Virus record (IMG/VR): IMGVR_UViG_3300021368_002089 | Location: 1 to 20,006 of that record | Direction: 5' to 3' (one strand) | From: a virus | Length of the DNA stretch: 20,006 nt | Shown here: one piece after another, positions 17,501 through 20,006 of the stretch | How the letters are laid out: each line of letters begins with the position of its first letter | Position numbering within the stretch: the stretch's first letter is position 1 | The notes under the pieces: model-generated | Told to the model about the DNA's origin: nothing | What the model saw: the letters and a program-made list of their open reading frames with translations, nothing else | Databases searched by the model: none | Made by a program: the position numbers and the translations under genes

Positions 17501-17584
17501 ACTTTCGTCCAAGACAAACTCTGGCAATTGATTGGAAACTATATCCTGAATCTTTACTCTTGATTCAATTCCAGTCTGTATCAT
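5567..17584 (-). CDS. 7: Giant gp7-like baseplate wedge protein (4005 aa)
   Basis: The position between gp6 and gp8 is that of T4 gene 7 (1032 residues), whose product links wedge proteins gp6, gp8, gp10 and gp53. Residues 155-290 match the T4 gp7 C-terminal core as I recall it: ARSFYESKGTDDSFRILFNV then KLVGQTL. A second core piece, YYQNLSYSIKS..W...V..LVHSIG, lies at 2418-2447. T4 has only a few tens of residues between these pieces; here there are about 2,100. The N-terminus (VDFLKQYYISQEYQGG) resembles the segment just before the T4 core, so the first ~740 residues of T4 gp7 have no visible match. The rest is Gly/Ser/Thr/Asn-rich beta modules: GSGY, FCCH-like, GFP/RG, three tandem ~100-residue units, and a YHYH-type domain (1253-1365). 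It ends with FPTIQRRGEGLRKTGAL. No signal peptide or membrane segment is evident. The start ATG is one base after the gp6 stop, with GAGAG four bases upstream. Six copies per baseplate, as in T4, would be a very large mass. Confidence 0.85.
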   Translation of the reverse strand: MIQTGIESRVKIQDIVSNQLPEFVLDESPKAVDFLKQYYISQEYQGGPVDIVENLDQYLKVDNLTPEVIVGSTTLSSNINTVDTTITVPTTKGFPNQYGLLKINDEIITYTGLTTNTFTGCVRGFSGITSYRENLNDEELVFSTSTTSSHNSGTTIQNLSSLFLKEFYNKIKSTFTPGFENRELSSEINVGNFIKEARSFYESKGTDDSFRILFNVLYGETPSIINLEDYVTKPSDANFIRREVCVAEVISGDPTKLVGQTLTKTTDAFVNASISAVESFTRNQKQFFKVSLFVGFDENSSVQGNFQITPSSKVLEKVSVGSSVISVDSTIGFPESGTMYSGDNTITYTNKSVNQFLECSGVTSDINATDNIHSDDTYFAYEEGDTTKKVVLRLTGVLSNFVQKSKNIFVDEGQEITVKNVGTLIKNPEQNKTYKEIFANSWIYNTSSSAKIKKIDSANVDLFSQIDRSQLKKGDLVEFIDLSGTIVYPTATSSEPYVSAEIAAGSKTVELANFDNTVFVSSPDTYSIRRKINKASSTSVNFKYGNEKIISDIQNLYVDGDFAYVASNSLPSSGVRGSNLITDYAYRISRQLNKASISSTSGSLQDVNIDTGLYTSILFDTNVPFVSGDRVKYTPTGQRLKGLVDDFYFVKVSSSNPKKIKLFTALSFLTGDTNAIEFESATTTLETHTFVLYEQRSETIDPQKIFKKFNLNQNIANGTGEKTTPGTTGMLINGVEISNYKTFDKVYYGPIENVEVLSGGSNFDVINPPFIEVSAGSGTTALVQPVVKGEIKEVIVDKQDFDINEILSITSSGLNGSGGSFDPITILRKRDIFFDARATTDGGGISTTTSQLTFIENHNLQSGDEVVYKNLSNESVSIGLGLSSLIDNATYIVKVDNDTTIKLFNTIQDYTSGINTISFGTTALNGTQKFQTGEAKKTLSEVRVLDSGSFTNRKLLVKPAGISTSDFSINFTNHGFSNGEVVEYSAVVGLGSTQPQTISGLSESTQYFVLTDSTDSFRLCDAGVGATITTNFDQENFIKFTSTGTGFQQFKYPDLQLTLNYNSVGLGTTTQVNNIILTPVVKGSIEEIYVYEAGTKYGSEVLNLEKKPTLTVKTGKEGQVKPIINSGIINSVNLQFGGREYFSVPELEVFDPTGSGSGAKLRAEIGNGKITAVNIVNPGIGYSNTTVVNVIPNGSGEIFDTSIRSLSVNYVDKLSFEQQTEQLKDVDDNLSYSVNGYFNILRNSFNDTSSNLSGIIGWAYDGNPIYGSYAPLDPTDINSGIKTMTSGYLKDASNIEDRPPLSSFPLGFFVEDYKYDSVNGDLDKYNGRFAKTVDFPNGVYAYYATVNPTTGDPTFPYFIGDEYRSNTLEENRSLDQTFDFNNSSLSRNTFGYRIAEPTADNDFIIESNEIKRQKIVVDSISEGSVSSINILNSGEGYKVGEKLKFDNTGTSGGGLTANISSLKGKTVDSVETTLDAAPVKFIWRNDEKVELVVSGTSGSKLSNNDYVKVDSITKQYDSTDTNDIRNVPDESSKLNGYHKIELVSIPNVGLTTEISVGSGGTEIYVTNIPSGVIISPDVNSTIGIGTETLEILNLYPDKNVIRVKRGLTGTAHTVGMAVTFNQVKFLVDKKVDFFESKISDRVYFNPIESVGIGITSGIGIEVTYSFGNETITGSVPTQRISLPNHPFKTNQKLEFDKGSNSAISISTSPTGTPFNLPTFVYAVNKSPNTIGIKTTLTGDEVYFRVNGDNTDDYSFLKRYDNVGGVFRRINSVVSISSAHGLSEGDLVTLNVKPNLSVGIGTSTAIRLNRNSNTENIQVNPIGFSSVSVNADMSTINFPSHDFQTGDKVYYDADTVISGLQTGSYYVYNYTKDNIQLCETLVNTNSNPPVIVSFGSTGGASQTISEINPRIKSIKNNNLVFDLSDSSLTGYEFKVFYDREFKNEFVSVGNSSTFNTSSSGTVGSANATFTLSHGSNFPDRLYYSLEKTGFISTSDKEVKNYSEILFVDSVYNKEYEISEVGLTTFKIALENIPEKLSYTSSECDALEYTTKSTSASGAVDKIHLISSGVGYKKLPMFTGVDKSNGKNLFATLETNTIGKVIETKIVNEGFEYSSDKTLQPEAFISPKITLKDTNTVGIITVTNGGVGYVGEPTLIVVNNNTRTKLDSGLLRPILSGSSINKVLIDVPPKGISDQSAEIFAINNTNGVSVKQVLSDNTGIFTCILTTPSAGFSTDVFAVNDEVFVEGITKYSSNGTGFNASDYGFKFFTVSKYENKLTPGLNDDQVTFNLAGLTTQTGIAQTITSSYATVVNKTKYPAFGIELIISNFEVGEKLLSDGIERDLEVIGFDNTGLIKVFGSYQLSVGEIITGKTSGNIATVETLTNYDGIYEIKFSNRKEEGWEKQTGKLNEDYQVLPDNDYYQNLSYSIKSRQQWKDIRTPVNSLVHSIGIKNFADTEVISDSDERVGITSTEEISTIIRDYIDEKRVDTINNFDYAKDIDVLSNRSKFIRLSQKRLTNYTEAKSNKVLRVDDIQDQFSSSDDEPFEYKDILQVDDSSLYNNYIFKVSDISGKNHIQLTNLVFLNDSVSSNKLVLEKQSLVNVGLGFTTENDEQYGDFSLETDEFGVTFLRFTPEDPYDTEYDIKFIEKKFNNSTIGIGTSSIGFIDLTSRAQTVLINTTESVIGFSTDKFTALYVNALVTKEVSGETNFVELYLTHDGDDTNLAEYYFDTTAISGSSNFIGSFGATVNSGIVSLTYLNDSAEDVVLRTRTVGFGTTAVGVGTFRYRLPTQPIGAERSATYETGFTTTTAGVSTAFLTLDKNIFDSSRSLVEVSIGDTTKSVHQLMMVHDGTNVFTQQSSFISIGSTLGIGTFGGEFSGDNVLVKFYPDANHNGDTEIKAFSECFYTSVDFINEPPSLVFGNSIEDLNTSQYLAINGDRINRTDFVLRSNTTPIFAKTVDPEDSTTLNQSTGVFTIKDHFFSNTEELIYTPGSTFVGVGSTPMMYKQGSIEAQLPTQVFAIVVTEDTFQIATTKAHATAGTAVTFTSSGEGNAHEFAMSKRNEKAIITLDNIAQYPLLFTNVAKSLNGNISTTATTFPLNDISSVNPLELLEVDDEYMKIINVGLGTLSTGPITNTGTIPLVNVERGSVGSAATNHASATAARVYKGSYNIVGDSIHFITPPRGNSNITRTERNLKFETSDFTGRVFLRSDYSSNQVYDDVSSSFDGKERTHTLTVSGVNTSGIGTTGGNGVVFINGIFQTPTTENNPSNNFSIIETLSPSPGVSSIRFSGIRTDGSSNVIISESDVNQNDIPRGGVIVSLGFTGGLGYAPLAGAAVTATINGSGTITGLTTGITGGTFGSGYNHLTPINVTISDPNGSNAAITGTAGIGGTVIFNITNGGTGYTNPQILVSEPSYAGLGITGISRLGVGATVDTGDGLLLDIIVGASNTVGVGSTYFNVNSFNIARNGYAFRKGDKFSPVGLVTDINVSSPVSELQFEVLQVFNDNFGSWQFGELDFIDSIKNYQDGVRVRFPLFYNGSLLSFEKPENSRIELQNALLVIINGVIQEPGDAYTFDGGTSFAFSVAPKSTDVIDIFFYRGTRGLDDVFVDNIIPTIEEGDTVQLFRDDLISTTKTQNPRIVFDVTSSDKFETNLYLGDGIDEVNDKPLYWTKQKRDQEINGRIVPKTRKSTIAQVYPTAKVIFDIDSSDNRIFVDDVSNFTYNMGTPPPNYNALTALLVDQATEPSPANITATIDGNGSVNALTIANGGSGYTGSTVNIKFQNPFRVGVGIGTTATATATVGAGGVLTGTTITNPGLGYSSAPNTIVPLPDPTTESLGVIADVKGFSGIITGIEAVSGWGGHPSALKFFLDRGATFGGDLQVGYPIMIRNTHIGTGVTSIIESNSAVVGIGTTFLDNVYYIGEISVSGNVGIVTCNVDSSTNLSGISSTGDFVGEFSWGLFTSITRSNNPISIGITGKTVDVGLSTFPTIQRRGEGLRKTGALPETVN
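5570..5737 (-). other. C-terminal signature of the gp7-like protein (residues 3950-4005)
   Basis: GEFSWGLFTSI followed by FPTIQRRGEGLRKTGAL and five more residues. I recognise similar 'FPTIQRR-x-x-GLR-x-TGAL' endings in other large structural proteins of T4-like marine phages, which supports 5567 as the true end of the gene rather than a frameshift. Confidence 0.55.
6110..6358 (-). repeat. GSGY-type modules, fourth cluster (residues 3743-3825)
   Basis: Two tandem copies: TIDGNGSVNALTIANGGSGY, then GAGGVLTGTTITNPGLGYSS. They are the closest to each other of all copies and resemble the single copy in gp8. Confidence 0.65.
7361..7582 (-). repeat. GSGY-type modules, third cluster (residues 3335-3408)
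   Basis: Two tandem copies: a TINGSGTITGL strand leading to GTFGSGYNHLTP, then GIGGTVIFNITNGGTGYTNP. They directly follow the stretch NDIPRGGVIVSLGFTGGLGY (3307-3326), which I associate with T4-like marine phage structural proteins. Confidence 0.65.
8870..9919 (-). repeat. Three tandem ~100-residue modules in the gp7-like protein (residues 2556-2905)
   Basis: Three consecutive units share a pattern: a strand, a turn, an aromatic-Gly segment, then a hydrophobic 'L-x-F-x-P' strand and a final charged strand. Anchors are YGDFSLETDEFGVTFLRFTP ... EYDIKFIEKKF (copy 1), LTHDGDDTN ... IGSFGATVNSGIVSLTYL (copy 2) and MMVHDGTN ... IGTFGGEFSGDNVLVKFYP (copy 3). Copies 2 and 3 share HDG-x-N and G-x-FG. 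The copies are too diverged to show as DNA repeats. Confidence 0.6.
10205..10567 (-). other. gp7 core, second half (residues 2340-2460)
   Basis: LSVGEIITGKTSGNIATVET (2361-2380) is followed by DYYQNLSYSIKS (2417-2428), W2432 and LVHSIG (2442-2447). As I recall T4 gp7, its last 110 residues contain an equivalent YY-x-x-x-IKS ... W ... V-x-x-x-VHP-x-G stretch soon after the LVGQT segment. Here the two are about 2,100 residues apart in the same chain. Confidence 0.65.
11120..11425 (-). repeat. GSGY-type modules, second cluster (residues 2054-2155)
   Basis: Three copies in tandem: GAVDKIHLISSGVGYKKLP, GKVIETKIVNEGFEYSSD and NTVGIITVTNGGVGYVGEP. The spacing of roughly 35-40 residues is regular. 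Confidence 0.6.
11945..12553 (-). repeat. FCCH-like modules, three copies (residues 1678-1735, 1771-1800, 1832-1880)
   Basis: Anchors are SLPNHPFKTNQKLEF ... FVYAVNKSPNTIGIK, then SISSAHGLSEGDLVTLNV (only the first half is clear), then NFPSHDFQTGDKVYY ... YYVYNYTKDNIQL. A seventh copy lies far downstream at residues 2970-3030 (8495-8677; KDHFFSNTEELIY ... FAIVVTEDTFQIA). Confidence 0.55.
13490..13828 (-). other. YHYH-type domain inside the gp7-like protein (residues 1253-1365)
   Basis: The order IGWAYDGNPIYGSYAPLD, then DLDKYNGRFAKTVDFPNGVY, then FPYFIGDEY is that of the YHYH domain family. The name-giving YHYH is YAYY here (residues 1340-1343), so both histidines are absent. The molecular role of the family is poorly known; in a virion it may be a surface module. 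Confidence 0.75.
14015..15340 (-). repeat. GSGY-type modules, first cluster (residues 749-1190)
   Basis: Several diverged copies of G-x-I-x-x-h-x-h-x-x-x-G-x-x-[YF]: GPIENVEVLSGGSNF, GSIEEIYVYEAGTKYGSE, GIINSVNLQFGGREYFSVP, and the clearest, GNGKITAVNIVNPGIGY preceded by GSGSGAKLRAEI. FCCH-like copies alternate with them. One more clear copy, GSVSSINILNSGEGYKVG, follows the YHYH domain (13244-13324). Confidence 0.6.
14525..15037 (-). repeat. FCCH-like modules, two neighbouring copies (residues 850-905 and 967-1020)
   Basis: Both follow the pattern x-HGh-x-x-G-[DE]-x-V-x-Y ... YxV-x(3-6)-h-L seen in phage proteins annotated with an E1-FCCH domain. Copy one: ENHNLQSGDEVVYKNL ... YIVKVDNDTTIKLF. 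Copy two: NFTNHGFSNGEVVEY ... YFVLTDSTDSFRL. Another copy lies upstream at residues 605-665 (15590-15772; FVSGDRVKY ... FYFVKVSSSNPKKIKLF). Confidence 0.6.
16715..17584 (-). other. gp7 core, first half (residues 1-290), with inserted module
   Basis: Residues 1-67 contain DESPKAVDFLKQYYISQEYQ, the type of N-terminal helix seen in many phage wedge proteins. Residues 155-290 carry LFLKEFYNKI, ARSFYESKGTDDSFRILFNV, LYGE, the YVTKPSDANF stretch and KLVGQTL, which follow the order of the T4 gp7 C-terminal region. Residues 72-131, between these two blocks, are a GFP/RG module and look like an insertion. Confidence 0.75.
17192..17371 (-). repeat. GFP/RG module, copy 1 (residues 72-131)
   Basis: The pattern is a short strand, GFP, a glycine turn, I-[ND]-[DE]-E-x-I-x-Y, then RG: TTITVPTTKGFPNQ ... 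LKINDEIITYTG ... GCVRGFSG. Related copies lie at residues 318-375 (16460-16633; DSTIGFPESGTMY ... ITYTN), 1549-1615 (12740-12940; IRVKRGLTGTAH) and 3081-3155 (8120-8344; LLEVDDEYMKI ... VERGSVGSAATNHA). Confidence 0.6.
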
Positions 17585-17585
17585 A

Positions 17586-19514
17586 TTACTCTCTGATTAA
17601 ACTTCCGTTGGAATAACTTGACGTATAGAAATCTCTGTTGAAAACAGTTCCAGATATTTCATCACCTGATGAAATAACATCCTTAATCATATTTATTTTA
17701 GTTTTTGAGATATCCAAATTGAGATAAAGATCTCTCAAACCAACAACGTCATTTGATTCTGGGAATGCCTGAATCTCTATAACGTTGTTTGGTTTTGATG
17801 TAGATGTAATATTTACCGTTCCTAAATTAATCTCACCATGAATATAATCAACTGTTCCCGCAGATTTTGCCACGACCCTAATTGATCCATCTGGAAGGTT
17901 TTTAACAATTGAAACAATTCCAGTTTTCTTATCTTGATTTGGAATATCTGTCAGATATACAGTGTCATTATCACCAGCAACTTTAAATCCTGTAGATTTT
18001 ATATTCCTTCCATTTTCTAAAACGTGGAATTGATTTCCGAAACACAGTTCATATTGTGCAAATTGGTTCAGTAATGCTACCAAGTTTCTCCTAATTTTAA
18101 CTCTAGATATATTTGACGTAATTGCAGTATCAGTACTGTCAATTGTTTTTAGTGCTTTACTATATCTAAACCTTCCACCAAACTTATTGAGATCGGCAGA
18201 CTTTGAGTAATTTGTAAGTGATTGGGATACTTTTGTCTTTAAACTATCCGGTGTGGTGACCATAGAGTCATTATAATAAACAAAAGAATCAAGTTCAACA
18301 TACAGAAGTTTAAGATCTACGATTTTTTGATTAATACCTGAAATTGAATACTGCTTCAATTCAGATAAGATTCTTGATTTATTAAAATCTGATACAAGGA
18401 AACCATTCTTTGGTTTAATTGAAATCTGAACTGTACCAAATTGTGGTGGATCTAACTCTTCACCACCAACAATTGATACAGAATCAGTATCTGAGTAAAT
18501 TCTTTTTATGATTGATTCATAGTCACGTCCAGTAACTGCCCTATTCTGTGATGAATAAGTTCTGGGAGCAAAATACTTAATTGAATTTAAATCTTCAATT
18601 TCACCACCATTACGTGATGCATTATTTGTTGTTATTGTAAAAGGTTGTGTTGAAAGGTTATTTCCATCAGAATCAACTATTTGACCGGCAAAAGAAAATG
18701 CTTTTGCACCGTTTCCTTCCTTACCACTTGTCGTCACATAATTTATGGTTATAATCTCACCTGTCTCAAGTTTTCTACCAATTAATCCATCACCGAACAG
18801 AAGTTCATATTTTTCGTCCTGAACTTCCTGAATCAAATAAGTATATGAAGTCGAAGTAGCATCAGTAATATTATCAATTAACTTATATTCTACTCCCAGA
18901 CCATTCTCATTTTCTTTTTTCACATATACTTTCATGGTTGATGTATCAATGAAAGAATTATTCAGAATAAATCTTTGATCCAATGAAGCATCTACGGTAA
19001 ATTTTTTGGTAATATATGTCCCTTCTAATATTTCTAAGTTACTAAACGTTGCCGTTCTTTGTTTAATATCAACACCACCAACAACAAAATCAGTTACTGT
19101 AGTTGGTAACTGAACATCTTCTATTATTGAGAATGTATATGCAGTGTCACTTATATCAGCAACGGTAACCAATCCTCTCTTTAATACAAATGTTGGTGTG
19201 GTTGTTCCCTGTGCACTTACTGTAAAGGTTACAGATGCCTTTGCAGCAGTTCTAGAACTCGGTACATACCCAATGTTCCTAGCAAGGGATACAACGTTCT
19301 CACGGAGGGTTGCAGAGTCCAAGAAGGACTCATTAACAACCATGTTAGAGTTGAATGCAGTTATATAAGTGTTGTATGCTAGAGTATCGAGCAATACAGA
19401 AAAGTTAGAACCTTCAAAGTCAAACCCAGAAAAATCTGAATTTGCACGAAGATAACTCTTTATTGACTCTTTTATTTGATCGAAATCTAGATCTGTAAAT
19501 TTTGTAAAAGGCAT
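17586..19514 (-). CDS. 6: Baseplate wedge protein gp6
   Basis: A 642-residue homologue of T4 gp6 (660 residues), the wedge protein whose dimers join neighbouring wedges into the inner baseplate ring; it is related to the baseplate J family. The N-terminus FDFEGSNFSVLLDTLAYNTY (31-50), NESFLDSATLRENVVSLARN (61-80) and IGYVPSSRTAA (81-91) align with T4 gp6 as I recall it. A J-like core is visible: FAPRTYSSQNRAVTGRDYES (315-334), then SIVGGEELDPPQFGTVQISI (347-366). The C-terminal part has the DVVGLRDLYLNLDISK segment (589-604) usual in this lineage. Length is normal and I see no inserted repeat modules, unlike gp7 and gp8. The start is one base after the gp25 stop (TAATATG). Only a distant AGAGG lies 12 bases upstream, so translation may depend on coupling to gp25. 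Confidence 0.95.
   Translation of the reverse strand: MPFTKFTDLDFDQIKESIKSYLRANSDFSGFDFEGSNFSVLLDTLAYNTYITAFNSNMVVNESFLDSATLRENVVSLARNIGYVPSSRTAAKASVTFTVSAQGTTTPTFVLKRGLVTVADISDTAYTFSIIEDVQLPTTVTDFVVGGVDIKQRTATFSNLEILEGTYITKKFTVDASLDQRFILNNSFIDTSTMKVYVKKENENGLGVEYKLIDNITDATSTSYTYLIQEVQDEKYELLFGDGLIGRKLETGEIITINYVTTSGKEGNGAKAFSFAGQIVDSDGNNLSTQPFTITTNNASRNGGEIEDLNSIKYFAPRTYSSQNRAVTGRDYESIIKRIYSDTDSVSIVGGEELDPPQFGTVQISIKPKNGFLVSDFNKSRILSELKQYSISGINQKIVDLKLLYVELDSFVYYNDSMVTTPDSLKTKVSQSLTNYSKSADLNKFGGRFRYSKALKTIDSTDTAITSNISRVKIRRNLVALLNQFAQYELCFGNQFHVLENGRNIKSTGFKVAGDNDTVYLTDIPNQDKKTGIVSIVKNLPDGSIRVVAKSAGTVDYIHGEINLGTVNITSTSKPNNVIEIQAFPESNDVVGLRDLYLNLDISKTKINMIKDVISSGDEISGTVFNRDFYTSSYSNGSLIRE
17690..17697 (-). 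promoter_or_regulatory. Possible weak late promoter (AATAAATA) within the end of gene 6
   Basis: The minus strand reads AATAAATA inside the gp6 coding region, 106 bases upstream of the gp7-like ATG at 17584. One base differs from the perfect octamer. It could add transcription for the giant gene but may be chance in AT-rich DNA. Confidence 0.25.
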
Positions 19515-19515
19515 A

Positions 19516-19917
19516 TTATCTGGTTGCCTCTAATAGGAACGAATATTCTTGTGTCGGAAACTCCTGTCCAATGATGTCAAAAATGACATTTACTTCAAAT
19601 TCATTTCTATCCGGTCTAGGAAATACTTGAATTTCTAAATTATCGACTCTTGGTTCGAAATTTTCAATTGAAGTTTGAATTTGATCAGCAATCACAGAGG
19701 CAGTACCAAAGTCAACGAAGTCAAATAAACTTCCTCTGATATCAGATCCAAATAATGGATTAAAAAACTTTTCGGTAGGTATCGTTTGGACAATATTTCT
19801 CACAGACCTACGTATCGCTGCCTCATTTTTGAGAACACGTAGGTCACCAGTAATAGGATGTGGATCAAATGATAAACTAATATCCTTAAATGCTCTAGAT
19901 ATCCTCCGATTTGCCAT
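19516..19917 (-). CDS. 25: Baseplate wedge protein gp25
   Basis: A 133-residue homologue of T4 gp25 (132 residues), of the GPW/gp25 family, the small protein that sits at the inner baseplate near gp6 and gp53 and serves as the start point for sheath polymerisation. Visible marks are the N-terminal FKDISLSFDPHPITGDLRVL, the helix NEAAIRRSVRNIVQT (31-45), the loop FNPLFGSDIRGSLFDF (52-67), and the conserved EPR tripeptide at 88-90 within NFEPRVDNLEI. The C-terminal half is the usual beta region. It is the first gene after a late promoter, and the ATG at 19917 is the only good start. No strong Shine-Dalgarno is seen. Confidence 0.95.
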   Translation of the reverse strand: MANRRISRAFKDISLSFDPHPITGDLRVLKNEAAIRRSVRNIVQTIPTEKFFNPLFGSDIRGSLFDFVDFGTASVIADQIQTSIENFEPRVDNLEIQVFPRPDRNEFEVNVIFDIIGQEFPTQEYSFLLEATR

Positions 19918-19939
19918 TTTGACTAGAGTTTTCTGACTT

Positions 19940-19947
19940 TATTTATA
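19940..19947 (-). promoter_or_regulatory. T4-type late promoter upstream of gene 25
   Basis: The minus strand reads GGGTATAAATAAAG, a perfect TATAAATA octamer, 22 bases before the gp25 ATG and 3 bases after the stop of the preceding frame. With T4-like spacing the start would be near 19934, giving a leader of about 17 bases. It would drive gp25, gp6 and the giant gp7-like gene. Confidence 0.82.
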
Positions 19948-19950
19948 CCC

Positions 19951-20006
19951 TCATTCCTGAAGATTTTCTTTTTTTCCGTTCAAATCATCATGCATGATCT
20001 CTTGGA
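19951..20006 (-). CDS. C-terminal tail of an unidentified upstream gene (partial)
   Basis: One minus-strand frame stays open from the right edge to a TGA at 19951-19953 and ends EIMHDDLNGKKENLQE. The other two frames stop within the first 30 bases. The hydrophilic ending and the stop just before the late promoter fit the end of a real gene on the same strand. Too little is present to name it. Confidence 0.4.
   Translation of the reverse strand, partial: QEIMHDDLNGKKENLQE
19987..19998. repeat. 12-base perfect palindrome
   Basis: ATCATGCATGAT is its own reverse complement. It falls in the probable coding tail of the upstream gene. The stem is short and has no U-run on either side, so I do not call it a terminator. 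Confidence 0.3.

Noticed and set aside
5567-17584. The possibility that the 12-kb frame is an assembly artefact joining several genes
   Set aside because: The frame is open throughout, module types recur from end to end, the N-terminus is gp7-like and the C-terminus has a natural-looking signature followed by a late promoter. I see no internal start with a promoter or an abrupt change in composition.
19987-19998. Palindrome ATCATGCATGAT as a terminator or operator
   Set aside because: The stem is too short, has no U-run, and probably lies in coding sequence; 12-base palindromes are plausible by chance in 20 kb.
1-20006. tRNA genes, integrase, attachment sites, host-derived metabolic genes
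   Set aside because: None is visible; the whole window is filled by minus-strand structural genes with gaps of at most 33 bases.

Overview
The window is part of the baseplate (virion assembly) cluster of a T4-like marine myovirus, most like the cyanophage/pelagimyophage lineage (Kyanoviridae-type). The DNA is AT-rich and coding-dense. All genes lie on the minus strand, so the biological order runs from right to left: tail of an unidentified gene, gp25, gp6, a 4005-residue gp7-like protein, gp8, and a DUF4815 virion protein cut by the left edge. I see no tRNA, integrase, insertion sequence, CRISPR array or bacterial host gene. The host cannot be told from this window; Prochlorococcus, Synechococcus or SAR11 would all fit.

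Right end (19918-20006): an 89-base strip holds the last codons of an upstream gene, a T4-type late promoter (TATAAATA on the minus strand) and then gene 25. Genes 25, 6 and 7 follow with only one base between stop and start (TAATATG at both junctions), so they are probably one late operon. The middle 12 kb is a single reading frame. A second perfect TATAAATA lies in the 29-base gap between the giant gene and gene 8, so gene 8 and the DUF4815 gene probably have their own late promoter. There is no gene-free stretch over 300 bases.

In T4, gp25, gp6, gp7 and gp8, with gp53 and gp10, build the six wedges that surround the central hub. Here gp25 and gp6 have nearly T4 length. gp8 is about 190 residues longer than in T4. 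The gp7 equivalent is about four times the T4 length but seems to keep only the C-terminal wedge core of T4 gp7. That core is split: one half lies near residues 1-300 and the other near residues 2340-2460. About 2,000 residues of repeated beta-type modules sit between them and about 1,500 more follow. The modules include seven E1-FCCH-like copies, about thirteen GSGY-type copies, four 'GFP...RG' copies, three tandem copies of a roughly 100-residue unit, and one degenerate YHYH domain. This split and decorated gp7 is the most unusual thing in the window.

Family names and T4 comparisons come from recognition and memory of the sequences; no database search was run.
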